DNA of 64,000 nt. Source: Nyssa sinensis. Its lineage: Eukaryota; Streptophyta; Magnoliopsida; Cornales; Nyssaceae. The stretch covers positions 1 through 64,000 of the forward strand of contig VIRR01000561.1 of assembly GCA_008638375.1 (NCBI GenBank). Direction: 5' to 3'. Numbering within the stretch: the stretch's first letter is position 1; each line of letters opens with the position of its first letter. Position numbers and translations under genes: made by a program. The notes under the pieces are model-generated. The model had not been told where the DNA came from and did no database searches. It was given only the letters and a program-made list of their open reading frames with translations. Shown one piece after another: positions 48,585 to 60,095 of this stretch.

Positions 48585-49326
48585 AGAATAAAATTAATGA
48601 GATTATCTAGTAACATTATACATAGAGCAATCTGAGATTTGTTGACGTAGCATTGTAGCAGCTCCTAGTGAGTAGCTCACTCAAATATTCATTCCCAAAG
48701 AATATATCAATTACTCCAGCATAATGAGAGAATTTTATATATGTATAAACGTGTGTCTATATATATATATATATATTAGTATGTATTTACATTATAGCAG
48801 TGTGTATTATATTATATTAGTGTCTATATATGTTTTATGTGATCGGTATGTATATATATTATATTAGTGTGTAGATATGTATTATATAATCGGTATGTAA
48901 ATATATTTTATTACTATGTATACAGTATATATTTATATATGTATATGATAAGTATGTATTATATTATAGTAAAATTTGTGTATATGTATTATATGATCAA
49001 TATGTCTATACATTATATTAGTACTGTATTATGTATATATATACAATGTATATATTTATAAATGTATTGTAATATATTAGTGTGTGTATGGATGTATATG
49101 TGTGTGTGTATATATATATATATGTTAATTTTTTTCAAAAAAATATTTTATTGATAATCCAGTTCTCGGGTTGGTTCAGTTTACCCGAACGTTAAACCGA
49201 ACTTGAACCGTCTAAGTCGGTTCTAGAACCGAACTGACTCGATTATTTTTAGAACCAAACCAATCCAACCCATTGAGATCGGGTCCGGTTCGGATTTACG
49301 GTTTCCGATTTTTTTTGTGCACCCCT
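48298..49326. mobile_element. hAT-like non-autonomous element with GGGTGCAC-type ends
   Basis: The left end TGGGTGCACATGGGTCAGG mirrors the right end, whose complement reads AGGGGTGCACAAAAAAAATC. Inside each end are GGTT-rich and AACC-rich stretches (GGTTGGGTTGAG; GAACCGTCTAAGTCGGTTC). This is typical of plant hAT MITEs with CAGGGGTGTGCA-like termini. The centre is GT, TA and TATG microsatellite. An exact 8-bp target duplication could not be fixed. Confidence 0.5.
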
Positions 49327-51412
49327 AAATTGGAAGTATGCCTCCCATTGTCTCAGAATTCAGACAAGGTTTGGGGAAATTAGAAGTTAGAAGTTGGGAG
49401 CCAAAAATTGTATCAAGTGAAAGAGCCCCAGTACTATGGTTGGTGAAAAGCTGCTTTGTGCTTGATATATACATAACCTATATACCATGTCTGGAAAAAA
49501 AAAAGAAAAGAACAAGGAAATCCACCTCATCAAGAAGACACCAATATTACTTGCTCAATGGTATGAGTTCCACATTTGATTAAAAAAATAAATAAAACAA
49601 AACAAAAACAAGGAAAAACAAACAAACACATTCCCTGATACCTTTTTACTGGCCAAATCTTGAAGAAGGAAAGGAAGAAATATACAGAGGATGCTGCGAA
49701 CCTCAAGTCACTAGCAATAGAAAAAGCTTCAATTCAATTCTAAAGAAAATTTGGAAAGTCATCGTGACAGTAAAGGATCCATTCTTATGATAAAGTAATT
49801 GTGTTTGCTGTTGCACAACATTCTAAATATAACTTCACGTTGTGTCCATCATTTCCTACATCATGCCAAAAACACCAGATTAAAAAGAATAAGTCGAAAC
49901 AAGAATGAATTGCCAACAATCGAGGAGAATACAAAAAAAGGCATGATAAGACAAAAAGTCTAATCTACTCATTCCTAGAGACCTTTTAAGTAAATAAAAC
50001 TCAACATAGAAATTTTCAAGCATTTAACAAATGTAATTGTTGTGAAAAAAAAAAAGCTTCTTTATTTTTTTTATGTTGGTACATTCATTCTAAAATATAA
50101 TTATGTAATTGTTAGGCTTAATTGAAGTGCACCAGTATGTATTAGTTTGAAGCCTCAAGATCAAGTTTGAATAAATTAGAATGGCAGTTCTAAAGATTAC
50201 TTCATTCAAATCTACAGAACTTCATGTTTGTGTGCAAATAAAAAGTAAACACATCCATGCATTTGCATTCACATACTCAGTAGTAGTTTAATTGCATCAT
50301 AACCTTGGAAGATTTAGTTTTAACTTAAGAGGCTGAATTGCCAAAAACCAAAAGAGTGGTTGTTTGCTCGACTATAGGTTAAATTGATGAAAGCCAAAAT
50401 AGTGGTTACTTGTTCGAGCTAGTGCGCTTCAGCTACGTTGACTGTGGTGTTTATTTTGATATAATATATTCCAGAGTCAATTGTTAGAATGCGATATATC
50501 TTTATTTGACGCATATTGTGTTCTCGTTTTAACGCATGTTTGTTTTCCTGAACAGACTTGGTAATTAATTTTCTAATTTATTTAGAACTCGGGATTATCT
50601 GTATATAGTGACGCTATAGCTGCTATAGAACCCTAATGATATATTAATAACTTTGGACTATTATGTTATACAATGGGAAGTGATCATATATAGTTATTTG
50701 ACTGTAGAAGTATATGTGATTTCTATGTTTTAGTCTATATTGCTGAGTGTAGGAAAGTGGTTTTTGGTTTTATTCCAACTTACTGAACAATGGATGTGGA
50801 CTAAGTTTTCCGGCCGAACCACTATGAATTTGGTGTTTTCCATTTTTTAGTGCTTAGTGATTGCTTTTATAGTAGTAGAAGAGGATAGAAATTACAACTT
50901 AAGCGAAAATTCAAAATCAACCTATTCACCCCACTAGGTTGCCCTTTCACTAGCATTTCTTTTAAATTTGTTTTCCATCTGATACGAAATCATTTTCCTG
51001 TGCCACTTATCCACTTTCTAGACTATGTTTTCATGTCTCGGCTTCAATAATGGTAATTAGGGATAAGACCCATGACATAGTCAGTCATGCAAATACCTTC
51101 CGCTTGAAAAAGGGGTTGGGGGGACCCATGATTTATGGCAGCCAAGAAGGCATATTTCCAGCTATCCATCAAATGAACAACAAACTGAGTAAAGCATTTG
51201 TTTGTGTAGCATTAATAGAAAAGAGCAGGCTACAATTGTAATGTATAATTAAGAAATGTTGAGATAGTGATGAATGAGGTATAGAAATAACTTGAAAAAG
51301 ATAAATATTACATTGATACTAATATAACTTGCATTAAACATTAGAGAATGAATACACTAAACATATAGATATAGATATAGATAATAGTGAAGCATTTTCA
51401 AAGTAAAGGGCC
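49327..51412. other. AT-rich spacer, no gene recognised
   Basis: Read on both strands without finding a coding family. The plus-strand frame at 51050-51241 is not supported by motif or context. Confidence 0.35.
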
Positions 51413-54400
51413 TTACACTTCTTCATAGCATGATAAATCTTTGAACCACGAACGATCAGTCCTGCCGATTGGATACCTTGGTAACTACATCAAACAAAAA
51501 CGCAGAATTAATTGAATAAGTGAATTTGAATAGGAACACATGATTCACAAAAATGTTTTTGCCACTGGTATTTTTCATTTTGTTGCTTTTCTTCTTCATG
51601 ACATCCTGCACCACCCATAATTGCCTTGGTGCTCTATACCAAGAGTAGAGACAATTGCTTAAGCACCAAAATGTACCCTCACACTGCTAATATAATCAGG
51701 AAATTTTTTTAAAGTTTTGAAGAAAGAAATGAATGCAGAAAAAAAAAACAGGGCTGCTTTTGGAAGTAAATGAAAAATATCATTTCCAGAGGAATGCTAA
51801 GCATTTCATTTAATAGGATAGTCAAACCAGAAACATATGTTGAAAGCTAGGAAATAAGTATTAATTCTTTTATGAAATGAACAAGAGGATGGGATCAATA
51901 TGATTTTTGAAATGCACCCATGATTGGTCTGGCATTTTTCCAAGTAGTTAAGCATCATAATGTTTTCTCAAACTAATAAATTAATCAAAGAAAAAAATTC
52001 CACTTTTTGAGAGAAAAAGTGATTAAAACACACAAACAAGCAAGGTTGCATTTCCACATCAATTTTCAAAGCAGTTAAGCATTTCATCGAATTGTATGGC
52101 CACGTTAGAAAAATTTGTTGAAAGTTACAAAAACTTCAGAAAGCATACCTCAATTACTGAAAATAAGGGTTGAAGAACAGATTTGGCCTGTGGATTATCC
52201 CATTCAAGCAAATCCCACCACTTCTTTTGTCCACTGATTTTTATGAGACGTGGAGGGTGGGCCTCTGTTATTCGCCTATTATCATCCACATTAAAGGTAG
52301 AGAGAGAGAGAGCTGGGCCTCTGTTATTCGCCTATTATCATCCACATTAATGGTAGAGAGAGAGAGAGCCTCTTAAGCTTTGGACAATTGTCTACTTTGA
52401 TTTTTTGAAGAGAAGGACAAACCATTGTGTTAGTCCTCTTACATATGCTCTTCAATTGCAGTACATCTTGTAACTTCAAAGACCGTAACTTCGAGAATAT
52501 CAGAATAGAAGTCCTTTCTGTAGTAATCCCTTCTTCAACTTCTTCTTCTTCTTCTATTATTATGTTCTCCATTTGAGAGCAACCAAACACACGAATCAAT
52601 TCAAGGTTTTGCATGTGGTGCCACACCAACCGAGCTGTGAACAAATACTTGAGTTTTTCACAGTCCCAAACACTCAACAGTTTTAGACGGGAAAAGATTC
52701 CAGTTTCTGGCGTTGGTGCTGGTGGTCCCCCTTCCCTTTCAACTCCCTCATACTTGAAGAGGCTTATTAAATCTGGCAGGTTTACAAGCCTCAATGTTTG
52801 AAGGTTTTGGGGCACTGAGGTGGTCGTGGTGGTGAACGACCATAGGTGCTGTATCCCTTCACAGCCCCAAATACTACATCTCTCTAGATCTCTGCAAGCA
52901 TTCTCCTTTAGAGAAGGTGAAAATTCCAATAAGCTCGTAGGAAGAACACATCTCTCTATGTACAACTCCTGCATGTTGGTAGGGAGCACAATACTGCAGT
53001 TCAACATTGTTGTTCGACCAAGTTCAGAAATAGATACTCGTCTACATCGAAGCAAATCATGACCATGTCCACTTTTGATCTGAAGACAATAGTGACTTAA
53101 TCTCTGCCAATGCTGAGTATTGACATAGCTATTGAACTGATGGAGACTAGAGAAGTGCACACCAAGCATCTCCAGTTGTGTCAAGCTAATCAGGTCTCTC
53201 GTCTGAATGTCAGCACACAAACAATCATCAAGTCTGAGGCACTGCAAATGGGAAAGTTTGGGTAATAAACCAGTTGGAATAGAAAGTATGTGCAACATAC
53301 GAAATAGGTTAAGGCATTTTAGGTTGACTAATCCCTCCAAACCTTCAGGTACTGCTCTGATCTTTCCACTTCGCTCTATATACAATTCCCTCAATTCCTT
53401 AAGCTCTGCCAATGAAGGTATATATTCTAAATTTGTACAGGACCTCAAAAACAATCCTCGAAGACTTTTCAAGTTGGAGATGGAATCTGGCAAACACTTG
53501 AGATTTCGTAAACATGATAGGTCCAAAACTCGGAGGCTCAGTGTATATACAAAGAAGGAATTGGGAATCTCTGAAATACTGCGGTTATTATGCAATAAAA
53601 GGGTGAGAAGTCTGGGGCACTTGGGTGATATGGAAGTAGAGAGATGTTCTTCCATTATGTCTTCTTGTAAGCAAACTCTCTCAAGATTTTCTGACCACTC
53701 TCTCTCATTTGGAATCTGTAAGAGTCGTCCAGATTTCATCATGAAAATATGACCACCATTCTCTTTTTTAGTGATATTGAGGGCCATATCTCTAATCACA
53801 TCATGCATCTTTAAATGAATGGAACCATAATGGTCTTTAGCACTTTCTAACAAACAAACATTTTCCAGTTTGTTCAGTATAAAATGACCCCTATCAAATT
53901 TTGCTTTCCTAGTTCTGCTTCCATCTAATAACCCTTCAGCAATCCAATATACTATCAAGTCTATCTTTGGGATCTTGTAGTCTTCAGGAAACAATGCACA
54001 GTACAAGAAACATTGCTGGAGCCTTTTATCTTTCAAGCGATCATAACTGAATTTTAGTTTCTTAAATACCTTATCCTCCATATCAACGAAACCCTCAGCC
54101 CCTTCTCTCAATTCATCTAGTGCATTGCGCCAGTCATGAATGTCATCAACACCTGTCATGCTTCTAGCAGTTGTAACAATTGCAAGAGGTAAACCAGCAC
54201 ATTCCTCGGAAATAGACCTTGCAATTTCTTTTAATTTTTTATCAAGCACCTTCTCACTCCCAACATTCTTCATGAACAGGTCCCATGCTTCTTCTGTAGA
54301 AAGAGGATCTACTTTGATAGTTTGTTGGCACTTCATTCCTCGACAGACTTCCAATGACCGAGTAGTTATAAGTAACTTTCCTGAATTAACTCCAATTGGA

Positions 54401-55207
54401 ATACCTATCTCTTGTGGCAGAAATACTTTCCACATATCATCTAAAATAAGAACAAATTTCTTTCTTCCTCCCAGTGCATTGAATAACCTAATTGCCCTTT
54501 TTCCTTTCGTCATCCTCCTTTGAAAGATCTAGCCTTATATATTTTGCAATATCATTTTACAATTTGTGAATGCTTGATTCTTGTGATACAGTTACCCAGT
54601 AGACTTGATTTGCAGAACTGGGATTTTCTAAGAGCCTGTTATGGATATGAATTGCAATGGTCGTTTTTCCCACTCCCCCCATCCCGTAAGCTCCAATGCA
54701 TATGATCTCATCATTGATGAAGCATTTCCAAATTTTTTCCAAGTTTCTCTCCGCTGTAGTTTGACCCACCAATGGTGATGTTAGCAATGCCTCTCCTCTT
54801 TCATCATGTACATCAATGAAGAGCCCCTCAGGAAATCTACCTTGCTCAATAAGCTCAATTACTTCTTGAATATTTTTATCCAAAAGCCTCAAGAATGGTA
54901 ACCGTGAAAGGTTTCTTCTTTTTTCGGCCTTTTGTTCAATCTCTTGGACTTCAGTTTTTTTCTCTCTTACATCTGTTAACCAGTTCTCAACTATGCTCTT
55001 TGGCTTTTTTCCATATTCGACATTTCTCAATTCATCATTCACATCCTTCTCTCTGTTTCTCAGTGCTTCCATTTTCCTTCTTAGAGTTTGCCTCTTTTCA
55101 TCAAGCAATTCGTGATAATTATACCACTCATGAATGGATACCCAAGGGTTTCTCAATAGTTCAAAGCTTGTACACGTTGTTAAAATGTACTCCATGCCCA
55201 AGCACAA
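51413..55207 (-). pseudogene. CC-NB-LRR disease-resistance gene (At4g27220/RPS2-like), broken
   Basis: Intracellular immune receptor type. The start is MCLGMEYILTT at 55207 (MEYIL at residue 5 possible). A coiled-coil segment (ENWLTDVREKK) is followed by the P-loop GMGGVGKTTI near 54680. The frame then meets TAA at 54569-54571 (Gln expected), and near 54500 an extra A shifts it. The rest is open from 54513: kinase-2 KKFVLILDDMW, RNBS-B KLLITTRS, GLPL block CAGLPLAI, CFLYCALFPEDY, and MHDVIRDM, then leucine-rich repeats. The frame ends early at 52324 in a CT repeat. The usual ending (KKWWDLLEWDNPQAKSVLQP) lies out of frame at about 52150-52230. A likely donor at 52148 and acceptor at 51485 would join a 24-codon last exon (51413-51484). 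Homopolymer or dinucleotide read errors could mimic two of the three lesions. Confidence 0.85.
52260..52371. repeat. 56-bp tandem duplication at the NB-LRR C-terminus
   Basis: GGCCTCTGTTATTCGCCTAT through the (AG)7 run occurs at 52260 and again at 52316, nearly identical. Because 56 is not a multiple of three, it shifts the frame in addition to the slip in the CT repeat. Confidence 0.85.
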
Positions 55208-55432
55208 CCTAAATCCAAATGGGTATGTGAATTTCTAGATACTTCATTTACAGAATATGTAAAGCTTAAAGGTAAAAAGAATGTTCAACAAGTTAACGAT
55301 GGAAACCAAGTCAAATGGTTTTTATGGAAAGAAAATATAGTCAATCATTCGATACATATAAAACTCCTCCAATATTACTCAAAATTAGGGGAAAAAAATA
55401 TTACAAATTTAAAAAAAAAAAAAACAAAAAAG
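55208..55432. promoter_or_regulatory. Upstream region of the NB-LRR gene
   Basis: This short AT-rich stretch lies between the NB-LRR start and the TIR element. I could not identify a definite TATA box or start site. Confidence 0.25.
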
Positions 55433-57092
55433 AGAGATAATTACACTTACCTCCCTTGAGATTTCTGATAATTACAGAAACCTCCCTTATGGTTTCAAAA
55501 ATAACACTGTCCCCCCTGTCAGAATTTGTCCTCAAACGGCATTAACGGATTTGGTCCATTTACCAAATTACCCTTACAAATCATGGTTAAATGACAAAAA
55601 TACCCTCACTTTAATTATAATTTTTTAATTAAAAAATACAAAATTTCTTCTCTCTTCCCTCTTTCTTCTCCTCTCTCTCTCTCTCTCTCTCTCTGTTTAA
55701 TCAACCAAAACCTGCAACCCATTCCACTGATCCACTGGCTTCTTACCATTATGTATGTTCCACCAAAACATTTCAGCCGTTGCTACTGCTGCTCCCATAG
55801 TATCCCATTAGCAGCTAACCCATTGAACCTCCCTCATCACCCGTGCCTAAATCAAAATCCTCATGAAATGGAACCGAGATGGCCCCCCCTAAACCGGACT
55901 GCTCCAAAGATCGTAGTGCAGCAAATTCAAACCCCATGCCTCCAAGACCCTTCACCCAAATTCAAGTACAGAAATTTGCTGCTTCAGATCTGAAATTTCC
56001 CCATCATCAACATGAACTAGACCATCCATTTCCTCATCGCTGGCCCACCAAGACAGGTTCAGTCCCAGTTCTCTTCCTCTGCACTTCCCACTTTAAAGCC
56101 CCTACCAATTCCTTCTTGCCGCACCTGCCTCCAATTTTTCTTCTATCTTTATCCACCATCCAACCTTAATTTGACCACTGTTGTTCTAGATTACCGCTAA
56201 TCAAATAACAGTACTTGGAGCATCAGACCAAGTAGCCACAATAATAAATGGCAAAGGAAGCCCCAAATGCCCAACATGAAAACTCCAATTCACTGCACTT
56301 CCGTCCCTCTCTACACCGCTACACCCATACACTTATATATACCTCCACACGACACCAACTCCACACGAAAAATTAGGGTTACTCGAAGGGATGATACCGT
56401 TCCCGTTGCAGATATTCCCGGGCTGTCCTCGAAATTGTTGAAGATTCAGTAGTCCGTAGCGTGTAGATATTGCCGTAGAAGAAATTATAGTCGGAGTTGT
56501 GTCAGGTGAAACCAAAGCATAGAAATCTATAGGAGAGAGAGGAGATATCGGGGAGTTGTGTCGGTAACTCCTTTGTTTAACGTTCCTGAGATAATGCCCC
56601 ACAGCTTGCTGCTGCTGCTGTTGAAAGAGTTGGGGTTGTGAAAATGGATGGTTCTTCTTGAAGAAAGAATGGCTGTAATACATATATATATGTGTATATA
56701 TATATATATTACAGTGTTTTGAATGGTGGGGCTGAAGAAAAGGGTTATTGGTGAAGAGAATTGGACAAAGTGGGCGACTTGGAGAGAGAATTTGATGAGA
56801 CTCTCTTCTTCTGCTCATCTTCTTCCTCTGATTCCGTAAGAAAGAGGAAGAAATCACAAAGGTCTAGGGATGAAATTAAGAGGGAATAAAGAAAAGGTAG
56901 TATGATGAGGGCAAAATTGGTATTTAGGAAAAAGTAGAAGATGACATCATCCTAAACCGTTTGGTCAACTAACGGAGGGAGGTTTCAGTTACAGACATTA
57001 AAGCAGAGGGGAGGTCAGTATAATTTTTCAAACCATAGGGGAACCGTATGTAATTTTGATAAACCTCAAGGGAGGTTAGTGTAATTTACCCC
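55433..57092. mobile_element. Long-TIR, Pack-MULE-like element (about 1.66 kb)
   Basis: The left end, ATAATTACACTTACCTCCCTTGAG and onward, mirrors the right end for about 60 bp; similarity continues more loosely to about 130 bp. Left and right A-rich flanks prevent a reliable target-duplication call. The interior is richer in GC than the surroundings, has a CT run (55667-55694) and gene-like open stretches on both strands, but no transposase. Captured host gene fragments would explain this (inference). The small element at 35628-37874 shares the ends. Confidence 0.55.
56333..56857 (-). CDS. Unrecognised 174-codon frame inside the TIR element
   Basis: It opens MISSSFLRNQRKKMSRRRES, has basic and proline/serine-rich segments, an IYIYTHIYMYY stretch from a TA microsatellite, and a poly-Gln run (QQQQQQ). 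I recognise no domain. The uneven composition and in-frame microsatellite suggest a captured or decayed gene fragment and not a functional gene. Confidence 0.25.
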   Translation of the reverse strand: MISSSFLRNQRKKMSRRRESHQILSPSRPLCPILFTNNPFLQPHHSKHCNIYIYTHIYMYYSHSFFKKNHPFSQPQLFQQQQQQAVGHYLRNVKQRSYRHNSPISPLSPIDFYALVSPDTTPTIISSTAISTRYGLLNLQQFRGQPGNICNGNGIIPSSNPNFSCGVGVVWRYI

Positions 57093-59689
57093 AAAAAAAA
57101 CTAAACTTTCCAAATGTATAAAGTATTCACAAGCTGTCTGTATGGCTTTTGACAAATGTCCATCCATATTTTTATGCAATTCTTTGATCTAGGAACCTAA
57201 AATCCGTCAGATTTGGAGACTCAAACCCAAATTCTCTCCACGGGTCCATACAACCAAATGCAACCAGGGTACACCTATAACCTTATTTTTCTTCTTTTCT
57301 TTTGGAATTCCAACTAAAATAGAGTTCTTTCATATAAGTTTCTTAGTGAAAAGTGTTAAAAGATGTTTTGTTTATAATATAGATATATTCAATGGGCTGT
57401 CAAAATCCAAGACATTGAGGAAGAGTATTTCCTATATTTTCATCAAGAGAAGACATGGTGGACTTAATTCCAGGCCATCTTCTCGTTGTGTTTAGATGAT
57501 AAAAGATGAACCCAAGGGGCTTCAATTGGAGAATTTGATAAGAGTTGTTTCCTCTATTTTAGATGCTAGCGAAAACCATTATCTCAAGTGTTAAGTCATA
57601 TATGTAGAATGACCTTCGTTCCTCTATTTGAGGCAGCTGATGATTATTATCATTTTATCTATTGGAACAATACTCTTACCAATCTATTAACAACCAGTAG
57701 ATCTACGCCAGGAGAATTAGTAATGTGCCAAGATAAGTAAAACATAGGACAGGAGGAGCAGGGAAGATTTACATTTGAGTCACAGATAGACCATAAGATT
57801 TTCATGCACACTTAAACTGCATTTGTTTTGCCATGTTTGGTGAAAAAAAAAAAGGAAAAGAAAAACCAAAATTTAATTCCAAGATATTATTTCTCTTACG
57901 AAGTTAAATTAAAAAATAATGCTCCATTTTTTAATTGAATATAGAGTGAACGGAAGGAAAGGAAAAGATAACAGACTATGCGAAAAAGAAAATTATATCT
58001 TAATTTTATTTGAGTAAGAAAAAATGAGAAAATATCATTTATCATTGATCTCTTCCTTTTCTCTTGCCATATTCACAAACCAAACGAAGTGATAATTAGA
58101 TAATGACATTTTACCACAAAAAAGGGTACATAAATAAATAAAATTGTTCAAGACTAAAATGAGTGTCTTGTTGGTTTTATTTTGATGTAGGATAGATTTG
58201 AACCCAACTTGACAGATTTTTGCCAAATTAACTACGATCAATTAGAAACACCGTTCAAATCAAAACTTACTGCTATGCAATAAGCCCTACATTTTTTTGG
58301 GGTTGAGTGTCACCCTATCTATGGTTCCATGTGAATGATTATGGTTTGATAGATATGATTTGAAGCTTTTGCTTAAAATAAATAAAGAATTTTTTTTTAC
58401 AAAAGTGCAGATTTGAAGGCCTTGGCGATGGTTAAAAAGCATAGGACATTGATATGAAACGACACGGAGACACATAAATGGCATTTCTTAAAAAAAAAAG
58501 TAGGACCCTATCAGGTTGAAGATATATATTTTTAATATTTTTTATATAACCATATAATAAAAATTTAACATTATTTCAATTAAAATTGAGATAAAACATA
58601 TAAAAATCGCAAAAATATTATTAAGATATTAATATAACAAAGTCATCAAATAAAAATTTAAGAACTTCTTAATTTAATCATCAACATTTATAATTCAAGT
58701 TTAAGTTAAGTACAGATTTACTAACTACTACATAAAATATAAATATATATAGCCAAAAAATGATGAGGAGAAAAAAGCGGAAAATACCAACAAAAAAAAA
58801 AAACGTGTCCAGGACATATTTGAAATTCAAAAAAGGAAAAAAATAGATACTCTTTTTTCATGTGTCCAGCACGTGTCTGATACGTGTTTGAGCATGTCAG
58901 TGTCTAACACATGTCTGGCACGGATACGTGAGCCAAAAATAGAGTATATGTGCTTCATAAGTGACTGATCATGCACCTAAATCCGCCAACTATGGGAGGT
59001 CGTAACAGTGTGGATCAAAGCTATACGTTTTTATAATTTCGGGAAGGTCATGATAAAGTTAAAGTTCCTTGAAGGACTAGAGAATGATAGGGATAATATT
59101 AGAGCAATGATTATGATTTGTGAGTACTTGGGATTAGTAATTGTTGAGAAAATTATCTGAAGGATGGTCATGATTTTGGGAAGAATAGCAAGCAATGTTG
59201 TTCGGTTAGTTCTTGGGAGATTGGTGTAACAGCTATCACATCAAAGGCTATTAGATCTTGGAAGATTCATGACAAAGAATACATTAAAACTAAGGTTTTG
59301 TGGTCCTTAGATAACATTGAATTATTTATCGAAGGTAAGGTTATCAAATCTTGAAAGATACATGATAGATTTAGATTATATGTTTTTAGAAGACTAGTGA
59401 TACAATGTATGAAACTAGAAGAACAGATTATGAATCTTGGAAGATTAGTTTGTGATAGAGATGTTTAGTCAAGAAAGATCAAGCGAGACAAGGGAAACTT
59501 TTGAGGTATGTCACATTTGGAATATTTTGGTGGATCTTGGGTGATAAAGTTTTTATTATAGAACTTGGCAGATGTTAGAAATTGTGGATTAATTACAATA
59601 ACGTAATAGTGTATCAAAATAGCATAACAAAAGTGTGGTTTGTAAGATCAATTGACATATAAAGCTCTTTTGAGGACTAAGGTCTACTA
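57093..59689. other. AT-rich spacer with decayed repeat debris
   Basis: A block near 58865-58935 has repeated CGTGTC/GACACG-type words (GTGTCCAGCACGTGTCTG). From about 59040 to 59690, worn repeated phrases (ATCTTGGAAGATTCATGA-like) may be decayed internal sequence of the Gypsy element whose end follows. I support no gene. Confidence 0.35.
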
Positions 59690-60080
59690 AGTATGGAGGA
59701 CCAAATTTCTAAAAAGAGAGAGAATGTAATATCTCAAAATTTTATTTTATTTTCTTAGGATTAACCTAGAATCTTTTAAATAAAATAGAATTAAGTTTAC
59801 TTTTATTTGATAAAAATGAATCATATTAATACGTAAACTAATGTAGGACGTTGTCCAATGGAAAATATTTAGAGAAATAATTAGACAAAACGGACATCAT
59901 AATCAAAATCTAAATGTCAAAATATAATACCTTGTTAGTTTTGGCATGATTTTGAGATGGTGACTTTTTCATGTGCATATCTGCCAACACAATCCGAGAC
60001 TTGACATGTGGCACAAGAAAAGGTATAAGATGGTAATAACCTAGCCAGAAGAACATGCAAAAGGAGGATGGTCAATATAC
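59690..60080 (+). mobile_element. 3' end of a chromovirus-like Gypsy element: pol end, polypurine tract and LTR start
   Basis: GGAGGACCAAATTTCT resembles the conserved GAGGACGAATTT at the end of chromovirus pol. The tract AAAAAGAGAGAGAA (59711-59724) follows, then an LTR start TGTAATATCTCAAAATTTTA at 59725. The LTR is cut after about 350 bp by the L1 element. This establishes plus-strand orientation and the TGTAAT LTR start type, like the solo LTR at 11727. Confidence 0.55.
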
Positions 60081-60095
60081 GCTTAAGCCTTCGGA

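Noticed and set aside
52613..54523. Plus-strand open frames opposite the NB-LRR gene
   Set aside because: They are shadows of the minus-strand coding sequence, with no own motifs.
58840..58940. Series of CGTGTC/GACACG words as a regulatory array
   Set aside because: It resembles a worn, common plant repeat; spacing is irregular and no gene is adjacent.
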